Shown here: one piece after another, positions 10,481 to 20,275 of the stretch
Numbering within the stretch: position 1 is the first letter of the stretch
Layout: the number at the start of each line of letters is the position of its first letter
Assembly (NCBI GenBank): GCA_019914945.1
Contig: CM034103.1
Coordinates: 434,001 to 498,000 of the forward strand
Source: Typha latifolia
Lineage: Eukaryota; Streptophyta; Magnoliopsida; Poales; Typhaceae
DNA length: 64,000 nt
Direction: 5' to 3'
The notes under the pieces: generated by a model
The model's input: the letters and a program-made list of their open reading frames with translations, nothing else
Database searches by the model: none
What the model was told of the DNA's origin: nothing
Translations under genes and position numbers: made by a program

Positions 10481-11480
10481 CTTACCTATGAGTACTCTTC
10501 AACTTACCAATTCCCCCCGGTTGGTCTCTGCTGGTATGTGGGTACGTTTAGCTAGTAAGCACACCCATTCTAGAACAAATTTTTTAAGAGTTTTCTCATG
10601 ACTGATGAGAATGGGATTGTTTGGTTTTATATATTTCAAGCTGCAATATTTGTAGCGTTAAATAAGAAGTTAATTTAAATAAATTTTTTTTTGTATCTTT
10701 CCTTCTTCTTTTTTATTAAAGTTGAGAGAGAATGTAATTTGATATCTACTTAATTGAAGTGAATATCGAGATGCTGCACCTAAGCCACTTAAAGTCATTG
10801 GAGAAGATATCTCTTGGGATTTATAAATTTAAAAATATTCCATATAATTCATTTTATATGTGTAGAAGCATTTTCTTTTTTAAATACATGGAGTAGTTAC
10901 GACTTGACGAGATTGATGTTACTAATAATTACCAAGCAAAAAATTACACATGCATGGTGGAGGATTTGTTAGATTTCTCATATTAGGGGTTCATTTTGAC
11001 CTTGTTACTTTCATGAAGTAATGGTATAATTAATTAATGGTACTTCTTTGCCTCATTCATATCACCAAGAAGATGTTGGTTTACACCTGAGCTTGAACGC
11101 TTTAAGACTTGTTCTAGGATTATCTTCTATATCATGTTCCACACATTAACCAATATAAGAAACGAATAAGAACATTTCAAAATTTTCAAGTAAAATCCAT
11201 CCAATATATGTTGTTCTTTTGCTAATGGAAGAAGATAATATCACTTGTACGATATCATCATTATATTATCTAAAAGGTCTTGCGCACATTAATTGCTTGT
11301 GCTGTCGAAGCATACACTTAAGGAATTAATCCTGAAAGAAGATTCGAACATAATTATTACCTCAAAAGAAAGTGTAACCGATAGACAGGAGAGATGGTTG
11401 TAAAGTAGATTGGAGAATTTATTATTTAGATGACGTAGCAATCATGTTGTTGGTCTCCTGCTAAAGTGCTCCTGATCTCA
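10480..11480 (+). repeat. DUF247 5'-flank repeat R1, copy 2
   Basis: Homologous to 7310-7960, 19680-20275 and 31670-32290, with extra AT-rich DNA at about 10620-10880. It ends just before the leader of the DUF247 5' fragment at 11.8 kb. A GA microsatellite follows at about 11588-11612. Confidence 0.65.
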
Positions 11481-11800
11481 GGTTCCGGTGGGAAGCTTTA
11501 TAAAGCCTACGACAAAGAGCATAAAAGCAGTAGAGCGAGAGCGAGCGAGAGAAAAAGAAAGAATAAAGAAGAAGGAGGGAAGAAGAAAGAGAGAGAGAGA
11601 GAGAGAGAGAGAACAGTAGAAGTATTTCGTCTTTTAGTTGGCGTGCGATATCGGCATTGGCTTTCATAGCTGAGACTCCACCAGGGAGTGAATCCTCTTG
11701 ATCGAATAGTTGCGAAACTTCCATTGTACAGACTGCACAAGTAGTAGATCAGAATATTCTAGCTTCTTCAACTTGGCGGACGTACTTAGATGAGAATGAC

Positions 11801-11948
11801 TATAAATGTTCTTTTTCAACTTGCCCCTCCTTCCTTCATTATCGTGCAACCATGGACTCCTCTTTGCCCTCTTCATGATATTCCTAGGACAACGGCAGTA
11901 GAGATAGAAATAGAAATAGATGCGGAAGCTTTGGTAAGTGCTATATGA
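11801..11948 (+). pseudogene. DUF247 5' fragment (promoter, leader and about 20 codons)
   Basis: TATAAATG at 11801 is followed by a leader like those of copies B and C (CTTCATTATCGTGCAACCATGG). Here the ancestral start ATG at 11851 is kept, but its frame hits TGA after eight codons. A displaced frame then reads VEIEIEIDAEALVSAI, the DUF247 N-terminus, until a TGA at 11946. Homology to DUF247 stops there and unrelated sequence follows. It is a dead 5' stub that preserves evidence for the ancestral start site. Confidence 0.75.
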
Positions 11949-11960
11949 CCGGAAGGTAGG

Positions 11961-12113
11961 ATGGTGGAGCTTAGGCCGAAGTGTAAGGGCTTTGCCGAGT
12001 TCATTAATAAGGCTTCACCTGGTGCAATAGCCAGCAGCAAGGTCCTCGTCGTATTTGGGTACGTCTTCATACTCGCCAACATGCGATGGCTCGAGGCTCA
12101 TCCTCGCAGATAG
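11961..12113 (+). other. Unidentified 50-codon open frame joined to the DUF247 stub
   Basis: Directly behind the DUF247 stub is an ATG-started frame of 50 codons reading MVELRPKCKGFAEFINKASP and on to a hydrophobic stretch (VLVVFGYVFILANM), then a stop. Codon use and the amphipathic-to-hydrophobic pattern look protein-like, and the base composition differs from the AT-rich surroundings. I do not recognise it. It could be a captured exon or chance. Confidence 0.25.
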
Positions 12114-12260
12114 GCGATAGCTCCATCTGTCGTTTAAGTTTGAGCTATACTAGTTGGATCAATCACGAGGACACGATGTTTAGCACGAGTGGCACGTGAA
12201 AATCCGCTGCATGCCTTCATGCACACGGTGTACAATTTCCAAGTGGGCCTTACGTAGCTA

Positions 12261-12261
<1 letters not shown>

Positions 12262-12297
<36 letters not shown>
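12262..12297. repeat. (TA)n microsatellite
   Basis: An uninterrupted alternating AT run of about 36 bases between the DUF247 stub region and the LINE fragment. Confidence 0.95.
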
Positions 12298-12298
<1 letters not shown>

Positions 12299-12300
12299 CT

Positions 12301-12585
12301 AACTTAGAGTGCACCACACAGGCCATCCTGGAGCTGGAGAGGCTCAATGGCAGCAGACTGTTAGACGAGAATGGGACATTTGCACCTTAAGTCTGCCCTA
12401 AGTAGGCAGATGAATCTTAAATGGCTGCAAAGGTCGCATCTCAAATGGGTGTAAGAGAGAGATCGGAATACTAAATTCTTCCACCAAGGCCATGATGTAC
12501 CAACATTGCAACCACATACCCGGGATTATGAAAGAGGATGAATCCTGGGTTCAAAATCCGGACGAGGTTAATCTTCTTTTGATTA
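12301..12585 (+). mobile_element. LINE (L1-type) reverse transcriptase fragment
   Basis: With frame changes the plus strand reads KWLQRSHLKWV, a stop, ERDRNTKFFHQGHD, then IPGIMKEDESWVQNPDEV. This is the segment just before the polymerase core in plant L1 ORF2 (Q.S...W...GDRNTKFFH ... I.G......W......V). Stops and frameshifts show it is decayed. Confidence 0.65.
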
Positions 12586-12589
12586 TAAC

Positions 12590-13290
12590 ATCATTATTTT
12601 CTCTTAAAAACTAACACATTTTTCACTATTTTATATCATATCAAAATAATAATGATACTTTTATTTTAAATTATTTCTCATTTAACTTTAATATATATAT
12701 ATCTCTATAATGAACACAGTTCCCTCCAAACAACATTTCTAAACTTATTAGCTAGGCCCGAAATAGCTTATAAGAAAATTGCGGGCTTTCGAGCTTCTAA
12801 GCCCGTAATAGTTTGTTTTCGCTTCTTCTTCTTTTATTCTAATAAAGTTTACAATTGAGGACCTTTAAAAGAGAAATTTTAAAATCCCTAATGCTTGCAG
12901 GTTTACAAGCCTTAAAACTTTAACAAAGATTAATTATAAAACAACATAACCTTAATGGTTCCGGACATATAAGCTTGCCTGTAACCTTGTAAATTTCTTT
13001 AAAAAAGATAAGAAAAAAAATGCCATCATTAGAAAACTTATATTTCATAATAATATTTTGGTACTAATATACTTCAAAGTCAAAATATCAAAAGACATTT
13101 TGGTCCATTTTTTTTTATATATTCTCATTTTATCTCCAAAACAAATACATTTTATTATTATTTTTTTATATCACATCAAAAATAATTATTATACTCTTAT
13201 CCTAGTTCACAATCAAACGCCACATGTTCTTTTTTTAATTTAAGATAACAAAATTTTGGTTAAAAAATGAGGTTAGCCACGTTCAACTGC
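12590..13290. mobile_element. Decayed MITE-like copies related to 27640-28028
   Basis: AT-rich DNA. The part from about 13030 to 13290 matches the right half of the inverted-repeat element at 27.6-28.0 kb, with related words (TATTTTGGTACTAATATACTTCAAAG, split over indels; CCACGTTCAACTG). The part near 12590-12680 repeats the CATATCAAAATAATAATGAT-type motif. Ends are eroded and no target duplication is clear. Confidence 0.4.
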
Positions 13291-13835
13291 TCCTAAGTCT
13301 AGGGTTCATTCGTAGTAGATGACAGAGAGCAATCATCTTATATGGCTAAAACAAGTTGGCAGGTCAATGGCAGACTGGAAGTAAGTTTCGGTACTTAGGA
13401 CCATAATATTAAAAATAGCTCTTTCTTGCAAACAAGATGTCTTATGGATCTAAAATAAGATGATACACAGTTCAAGAGGTAGTTGTAGATGATGACAGAG
13501 AGAAATCATGTTATATTGCTACAAATTAAGTTGATTTCCGAAGACTTGAAAGGGTCGTTGTGGATGACGAAGTAATCATGTGAATGGATGTTCCAAGTTG
13601 TATAGTTGAAGTAGACGTTCTTAATTAAATATAACCCTAGCTGACTTTGCAACTAATAGGTTCGAACCGACAGGACATATAATTTAAATTAATGTTAAAT
13701 ATGAGTCGAAGCACAAATTCGTTTACTACCATCAGTGGTCTAGAAGGTGATGTGTGGTGGTGCTGGTGGAGATTTATATTTAGGTTTAGATTTTCACGAG
13801 AAAATGAGGACAAGGAGTAAAAGAAGAGGGAAAAG
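13290..13835 (+). repeat. DUF247 5'-flank repeat R3, copy 1 (no gene behind)
   Basis: Shares ordered words with 24840-25080 and 28090-28545, and in inverted orientation with 27061-27600: GATGACAGAGAGCAATCATC, GTTGGCAGGTCAATGGCAGA, TTCTTGCAAACAA.ATGTCTTA and GCTGACTTTGCAA. Here it is followed by non-coding DNA instead of a DUF247 gene. Confidence 0.65.
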
Positions 13836-14750
13836 GTACACATAATAAGTTAGATTAATGGGGGCCAACTACTTGTGCTATTGGTTACCTGGTTGGGCTC
13901 TATTCCGGTGCCTCCAAATCCCCCCCTCCCAATATTTTGGTCACGTAGAAATCTCCTCCATTGCCACAGTGGATTAAGGTAAACAATGATGGGTTTTTTA
14001 AAAGATCAGCTCGAATTGAGAAGTGTAGGGTTTGTAGTATGATGGTTTAATGGCTCTCCTTTAATTATAGTTACTATATGTAAAAGGTTTATACCTATTT
14101 TTGAAGTCGTAACTTAGGCGGTTCGAGAGGCCTTTCACTTGGTTAGCCACTTCACAATTTAGCCAATTCAGAACGATTCTCTCCTTGTTGCCAACATTCT
14201 AGATCGGGTCCAGGTTAGTCCAAACATATTGTTGGCAATATATTTTTTTTCTCACGCAAAATTTCTTCAAATGTAATATCTCTCATGTATTATGTAAAAT
14301 CAATCATGACGCTAATTAGTTGGCAAACATGAAAAGTTTATCAAATTTTAGGTACTCTTGGTAGGGCTCTTTCTAGGCATTATTTTATGGCTTTTAAATG
14401 TTGACTTAAGCAGAGCTTATTGTAATCATGGGCCTTAATTAGTATACTTTTTTCTTTAGAAAAAGTGTGCTTGTTTGTCAAAAGTCCAGAAAGTTATAGA
14501 GATATATTATGAAATTTTACAGCTTAAAAGTAATTTTAGTTCAAAATATAAGAGGATAAAATATATTAATCTTAATTTATTATTTAGATGACCGAACAAG
14601 TAGGAGAGTAGTTGCCCTGTTGGTACCAGATTGAATGTAAGTAGTATCATGAATGCATGGCATGATTAATATAGAGGTACAATCACTATGCCATGGTGTC
14701 AGATGATAGTTGATGTGTTCTCCGTTGACTTTTAATCAAATATAAGTATG
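13836..14750. other. AT-rich intergenic DNA, nothing recognised
   Basis: No open frame with coding character, RNA gene or terminal repeat was seen on either strand. Confidence 0.5.
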
Positions 14751-16200
14751 CAACTTTTACGAGTTAACTACCAATGTACACTGCTTGGGCATATCAAGCT
14801 GTAGAGAGAAAAAGCTGGGTGAAATTTAAAATGATAACTTGAAGGTCAACGGGCAGGAGAGGGGCTTTTAGGGGAGGTGGGGGGTGAATTGAGTTCCCAG
14901 TGTATTGATTTGGGAGAGGTGTGGGGGTGAATCGGATTCCCGATGCTTTAATTTCAAATGCTGCAAATCATGATATGTTCCCATTGCATTGATTTGGGAT
15001 TTAATTGAAATCAGAAAAAAGAAAACACCTGAACTACTTTGTAGTGGAATTGAATCTTAACGGAACTTGTGGAGAGAGGACGACAATTAGGTAACCTGGA
15101 GAGATCCACTGCTTCACCTTCTATGATTCTCGATGGTGTCAGATGATATCTATTATATATCCTGCTGACTTCTAATGAAATATAAGGGGTGGACCTAGCA
15201 AATTTTTTTTCTTGTTGATATTTCAGAACCTCACTTCCAGTTCAACTAGACCATTTGAAGTATACAATCACATGATTGCTCTGTCCTCTAGCATGTTGTG
15301 CTTAATAGGTGGAAGGTAGCGGAAGTAATACTAACGCCCACAAAGTTCTTCAATTGAGTAGTATTGGACAAATGCAATTCAATTTGGGAAAAACTCAAGT
15401 GTGATGCTAATGATAGAGAAATAGCAATCAAGTACTTCTAAACAAGTATAAGAATGCCTATTGTAAGTAATCATTAGAGAAATAGATAAAATTTACATGA
15501 TTCAACGATATGCCTGCATTCACAGGATAGTGCAAGGCTTCAATCAACTAATCAAATTCAAGTACAAAAAATTCTAATCTCCCTCAATAAAATATTAGAT
15601 AGTTTACCTCTTAGGTTTTCACTTTTCATAATAACCCTAAAACCCGAATTTAAGTATTTATAAAGGTAACTTGCTGAAGAAGGAAACCCTTGACGCATTC
15701 GAACATCCACAAGCCCGTTAAAAAGAGCTCACAGAACGTCAATCCGAAATGCAGGACTTTTGAACGCCCATAAACCTATTCAAACGCTACTGATGTACAA
15801 AATCTTCTTGAGTCTCTTGGGCGTTCGAACGCACCTAGTATATAGAGCCTGGAACGCTTGATATGAGCCAATCTTCAACATAGCTTTCTTTAGTTGTAGA
15901 TGAGGAAGCAATCATGATAATGCATGCTCCAAATTGTCTAAGTTATCTAGCTGAATTGGAAGAAACGTTCTTAAATATGCAATAAGTTCTAGTGTTTGAT
16001 GGGATGCATGTGATCAACCCGGTGGCACCCTTAACATAACGGAATACCAGGACTAGAAAGTAAAATTAATTGATGTTAAATATCACAACTCAAAACTACG
16101 ACGTGCCAACGATTTATGTTAGTGGTTGGATATTTAACTATGCAAATGATCGATGGTCAAGGGCAAATTTGTTAGTGTAAGGCAAGACTGAATGGTAAAG
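14750..16200 (+). repeat. Flank repeat R2, copy 1, interrupted by an LTR
   Basis: Positions about 14790-15290 and 15886-16090 match 23594-24300 and 24301-24510. Shared words are AGGTCAACGGGCAGG, GCTGCAAATCATGATATGTT, GAACTACTTTGTAGTGGAATT and GCATGCTCCAA.TTGTC. The gap between the two halves is exactly the LTR at 15294-15880. This copy leads into the 16.3 kb DUF247 stub, and its partner leads toward the 25.4 kb copy. Confidence 0.7.
15294..15880 (-). mobile_element. Solo LTR, 587 bp, minus orientation
   Basis: Ends are TGTTG...CAACA, and flanking 5-mers TAGCA (15289) and TAGCT (15881) form a near-perfect target duplication. On the minus strand it has GCGTTCGAACGC words, a TATA box (TTTATAAATACTT) followed by AGGGTT, and a downstream half. 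This is a typical LTR with U3, R and U5. The uninterrupted paralog at 24.3 kb lacks it, which confirms insertion. No internal retrotransposon region remains, so it arose by LTR-LTR recombination or truncation. Confidence 0.75.
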
Positions 16201-16254
16201 GGATTATGTGCATGGATGGTTAATTAACAAGATCGTACAACGTGCTGGACCTAG

Positions 16255-16260
16255 TATAAA
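16255..16260 (+). promoter_or_regulatory. TATA box of the 16.3 kb stub
   Basis: TATAAA within TATAAAGAGGACGCTGC, a block also found before the 25.4 and 28.7 kb copies and preceded in all three by GTGCTGGAC or GGTGGACTT. Confidence 0.6.
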
Positions 16261-16312
16261 GAGGACGCTGCGTGCCCCTTGGCCCCCTTCTTCCTTCAAT
16301 ATCCTGTAGACC

Positions 16313-16703
16313 ATGGCGCGAAGCACTGGCGCAGCAGCAGCAGCAGAAATAGAATATAAAGAAGATACTGGTATAGTAGACGTGGAAGCTTTGGCAAGTG
16401 ACATGGCCACAAAGCTTGATGCCTTACTAGAAAGCGATCCTTACACCATCGGCCGAGTCCCCGCCTATATTCGCGAGAGAAACAAGAAGCTCTACGAGCC
16501 AATGGTGATCGCCATTGGCCCGTACCACCACGGCAGGGAGCACCTCCAAGCCTTGGAAAAGCACAAGTGGCGATTCCTGCGTGACCTCTTGTCTCGGTCC
16601 ACCACTGAGACCAGCTTGGAAGCCCTCTTAGGAAAGATGAAAGCCTTGGAGAGAGAAGCACGTAGGAGCTACAGCGAGAGCATCAGACTGACAAGCAAGG
16701 AGC
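16313..16703 (+). pseudogene. 5' stub of a DUF247 gene most like copy A
   Basis: ATG 16313 (GACCATGG) opens 130 codons of good DUF247 sequence (VPAYIRERNKKLYEPMVIAI ... LGKMKALEREARRSYSESI) closest to copy A. At TSKEL it runs into QKCSNLDLSPMERR..., which is the translated start of the copied B promoter segment, and stops at 16774. A TATAAAGAGGACGCTGC core promoter sits at 16255, so the stub could be transcribed. It is the upstream remnant of the gene whose 3' end now belongs to the 17.2 kb gene. Calling it a pseudogene is an inference from truncation before ENQIPFF and the membrane helix. Confidence 0.8.
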
Positions 16704-18225
16704 TCCAAAAGTGCAGTAATCTGGATCTCTCTCCGATGGAGAGACGTTTAAGTGGGAAGCTTCATAAAGCCTAGACAAAGAGAACTAATTAAAGCAGTAG
16801 AGATCGAGAAGAAAAAAAAGAAAAGAAGAAAAGAGGAAAGAATTGAGAGACAAGAGAGTAGGACTATTTTATCTTTTAGTTTGCGTGCGATGTTAGCATT
16901 AGCTATTCGAGACTTCATCGTGGTGCGGATCCTCTCCATGAAATATTATTTTCTTTAAAACTTTTTTTTAGGAATTAATTCTTCCGCGCAACTAAATTTT
17001 CGTTCGGATTGTACAAGTAACCAATCAAGAAAAGCAAACAAATTAATATTCCTCAGCAACGTGGGGGACGTACGTACGTACTTAGATATATAGGAATGAT
17101 TATAAAGAGGTCCTTCCCTTCAATGTCGTGCAACCGTGGCCTCCTCTCTGCTCTCATCATCATCATCATCATCCCGTGATATCCCTACGACCATGGCGGG
17201 AACTCCAGCAGCTGCAGCAGCAGCAGTAGAAATAGAAATAAAATATGCTGCCGTAATAGACGCGGAGGCCGCTTTGGGCAGAAGGCTCCACGCCTTACCA
17301 TTATCGGAGCTCTACACCTTCTCCCGCGTCCCCGCCTATATTCGTGAGAAAAGCAAGAGCTACTACGAGCCAAAGTCGATCGCCATCGGGCCGTACCACC
17401 ACGGCCGAGAGCACCTCGAAGCCATGGAGAAGCACAAGTTGCGGTACCTGCGGGACCTCCTGTATCGGTCCACCACCAAAGCCAGCTTAGGAGACTTGTT
17501 AGCAAAGATGAGTGCCTTGGAGGAACCAGCACGCAGGAGCTACAGCGAGAGCATCGAATTGGCGAGCAATGAGTTCGTGGAGATGATGCTACTTGATGCC
17601 TGCTTCATCATCGAGTTGTTCTTGAAGTTGGACGAAGGAAGCGAGACCCTCTCCAACATGGGCCGGCTGGATTTTGAATTTATCGATATGGACTTGCTCT
17701 TGTTGGAAAACCAGATTCCCTTCTTTATAATCGAGCATCTGTCCGAATCAGTCAGCGGCGGCGGCGGTGCCGAAAGAGGTGAAACACCATCCATCATCTC
17801 GCTCTTGTATAAACATATGAATATCGGTGTGCAAAAGAAGAAGACGGAGCCACCACCCCCGCCCGAGATCCATCACTTGCTCCATCTTTATTACCACTGG
17901 TTTGTGCTTGCCGAGGAACCGAACGCGTCGAAGAGCCATGACAGCCCAACTCTGGGGAAATCCCTCTCAAAGAAATCTTATAAACCGGGGTATGTAATCC
18001 CATGCGCTACCGAGCTCCGCGAGGCGGGTGTGAGATTCAGGAAGAAGAAATCGCCCCGACACATACTCGACATAATATTTCGGAATGGTGTGATCGAGAT
18101 CCCTCCTATTCCCATCCTAGACTTTACCAAGCCATTCTTCACCAACCTCGTCGCCTTCGAGCAATCCATACGCCTTGGGAGGATGAGAATGATGAGCTTC
18201 TCCGTGCTCATGTATTCGCTCCTTA
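16704..18225 (+). repeat. Copied 1.5 kb segment from 7897-9425
   Basis: Begins with CTCCAAAAGTGCAGTAATCT immediately after the stub's TSKE codons, and carries B's promoter, leader and most of its coding sequence. The left junction has only a few bases of homology (GAG/CTCC). The right junction falls inside DUF247 coding sequence, where the two parents are similar. Confidence 0.8.
17101..17106 (+). promoter_or_regulatory. TATA box of DUF247 copy C
   Basis: TATAAA in GATTATAAAGAGGTCC, copied together with the coding region from copy B; 92 bases before the ATG. Confidence 0.6.
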
Positions 18226-18548
18226 AGACCAATAAGGATGCAGAGATTCTCCGACGTTGCGATGTCATCGACGTTACGCAGGATAGCGAGGAAGAGGTAG
18301 TCCTCTTCTTCAACCAGCTCGGCAAGTATCTTATCGTCGACCCACAGAATCATTACTTCGCTGATATGTTCATAGAGGTGAATTACTTTCGTGACTCCAC
18401 ATGGCACAGACATAGGGCAAGATTGGTGCATGACTACTTCAGCAACCCATGGGCGATCCTCTCCTTAGTGGGCAGTCTCATAGTGATGGCTCTTACTTTC
18501 TTGCAGACCTTCTTTACCATCTACCCCACCAACTTCCGTCCTAATTGA
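17193..18548 (+). CDS. DUF247 (UPF0481) membrane protein, chimeric copy C
   Basis: A single-exon 451-residue ORF from ATG 17193. As in copy B the ancestral start (GTG 17136) is lost and the TCA repeat is now leader. The first about 345 codons follow copy B: the centre, from SALEE through VSGGGG to KSLSKKS, differs at only a handful of residues. Codons from about 18230 on, and the 3' flank from 18590, follow copy A instead (RARLVHDYFSNPWAILSL; GGGATCTGCTTCTTG after the stop). Hallmarks IGPYHHGREHL, ENQIPFFII, HHLLHLYYHW and the terminal helix are intact, but the tail is altered (GSLIVMALTFLQTFFTIYPT). It is probably expressed from the copied B promoter. N-terminal differences from B are nearly all amino-acid changing. 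Confidence 0.9.
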   Translation: MAGTPAAAAAAVEIEIKYAAVIDAEAALGRRLHALPLSELYTFSRVPAYIREKSKSYYEPKSIAIGPYHHGREHLEAMEKHKLRYLRDLLYRSTTKASLGDLLAKMSALEEPARRSYSESIELASNEFVEMMLLDACFIIELFLKLDEGSETLSNMGRLDFEFIDMDLLLLENQIPFFIIEHLSESVSGGGGAERGETPSIISLLYKHMNIGVQKKKTEPPPPPEIHHLLHLYYHWFVLAEEPNASKSHDSPTLGKSLSKKSYKPGYVIPCATELREAGVRFRKKKSPRHILDIIFRNGVIEIPPIPILDFTKPFFTNLVAFEQSIRLGRMRMMSFSVLMYSLLKTNKDAEILRRCDVIDVTQDSEEEVVLFFNQLGKYLIVDPQNHYFADMFIEVNYFRDSTWHRHRARLVHDYFSNPWAILSLVGSLIVMALTFLQTFFTIYPTNFRPN

Positions 18549-18589
18549 TCTCACTTCGCTTCCTTCCAATCTTTAATTCGCTCAATGGT

Positions 18590-19230
18590 TTTGGGATCTG
18601 CTTCTTGTTGTTCTTTTTGCCTTTTTAATTGCTTAATTGAGTTGGGTCGTGTTGGGATTGGCTGAATACTCATTTGTATCTCTTGTGTAGACGTGCAGGG
18701 TTATACGCGATCCTTTTGTTTTGTAGTAAAACTTTTTTATATTCGAATACTTTTGTTAGACAGGATGATTTTGTCTTCACAAACAGAGTTCTGTCCCAAA
18801 TAGTCGATTTTTTTTTCTGAAGGTTAAAGAGCAGCAGCCAATGTTTAAATTTACGCTATATATCTGAGCTAGTACCGCATCTGAAGTATCAAAGGCGACA
18901 TATTAAGTTCTTGAGGGGTTTAGACATATCGGTTCGAAAGATTAGCCTGAACCCAGTGGCCATAGCAGTCTGGAACTGGAACAAATCAGCCCCCCTGCAG
19001 GATCGTTAGCCAAGCCAATCCAGTGCAAAATAAATTTGCAGTGAAGTGAGGGGTATTTACCAACGAATTTGACCCCAAACCCCTTAACCTGCATTGGATG
19101 TGAAGATGGGTATCAAAGCCCACATACAGGGCAAAAGTTGGGCCTGAGCCTAAAAAATTAATTATAGGCAGCCTTGACAAGGGCCTTGTCCAAATCATTT
19201 TGAAGCTCAAGCTCAATTTGGGGCCTACAA
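18590..19230. repeat. Copy-A-type 3' flank with decayed LINE copy
   Basis: Matches the 3' flank of copy A (6030-6272), then jumps to sequence matching the LINE fragment of 6848-7250 (GAACCCAGTGGCCATAG, GCAAAATAAATTTGCAGTGA, GGGCCTTG.CCAAATC). This shows that the downstream half of the 17.2 kb locus descends from a copy-A-like unit, LINE included. Confidence 0.7.
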
Positions 19231-19679
19231 TTTACTAAAGGGGTGTTTGGTTTCATGTCTTTAGAAAAACTGCATCTATACATATGAAAAAAGTGTAATA
19301 TAAAAATTAGTTTCTAGTTTTCCATGAAATATCTTTTTCAAGAGTTAAAATGGGCTCATATGCATCATCTCGAGGATGTCCGAAACACATAGATATAAGA
19401 CTTTATTTATACTGATTTCTTATTTAATATTATAAATTTGTATATTGAAACATATGAAACTAAACTGCTCAAAATATTTCGGGGAAGGGGGAAGTTGATT
19501 CATGCATGATGCATCCTATCAAACTAGCAGCAAGGAGACAAATTAGTCGAATGTATTGGGGTGTCCCTGTAAAATTATAAACTATCACTGAGGAATCTCA
19601 GTGGAGAATTGGATGTCTTAATCTGTGGATACCAATCAAGATACGACATCGAAGGTAATTTAGAACAACGAACCTTATC

Positions 19680-20275
19680 TTAAGATCGTACCAAGACTCC
19701 CTTCTTAACAATCCTTCCTGTTGGTTTTTGCTCATAAGTAGCTAGGTGTGTTTAGCTAATAATTAAGCACATCAATTCTAGAACAGATGTTAGACGTACG
19801 TCTTCTCATTGACTGCGTAAACTTTTATTAGTTTTATTAACTGGAAAAGTTATTTATTACAACTGGTGGAGAATTTGGTCTTCTCAAGTTAGGAGTTCAT
19901 TTTGACCTTTGTTTCATGAAGTAATAAGAAGTCTTCAACACTTTGAAGACTTGTTCTAGGTTTATCTTCTATTTCATGTCTCAACTTAAATTATAAGAGA
20001 GCTTTTGCTAATGGAGGAAGATAACATCACTAGTACAACATCTTCATTATATTATCTAAAAGGCCTCGCCTCAATTCCTTGGATTGTCGAAGTATACATC
20101 GAACGTATCCTGAAAGAAGATATGAGCATAATTAATAACCCAAAAGAAAGTGTTTGAAAGCCACGAAAGATGGTGGTTAAGTAGATGGAGAATTTATTAT
20201 TGGTCAGATCATCCCATATAATTAACATCTAATTGAGCTATAATCTTTTTTTCAAGGAGCACAACTCGGAGATTT
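19680..20275 (+). repeat. DUF247 5'-flank repeat R1, copy 3 (no gene behind)
   Basis: Closest to 31670-32290 (TCCTGTTGGTTTTTGCTCAT, AGACGTACGTCTTCTC, GAAGATATGAGCATAATTAA). Where a DUF247 gene would follow, an LTR begins at 20276. Confidence 0.7.

Noticed and set aside
13655..13675. GGTTCGAACC as a tRNA T-loop
   Set aside because: It is part of the R3 repeat and occurs without a D-arm or acceptor stem.
16752..16958. Open frames in the copied leader (also 7944-8150)
   Set aside because: Identical in both copies because the segment is duplicated; purine-rich leader sequence with no protein features.
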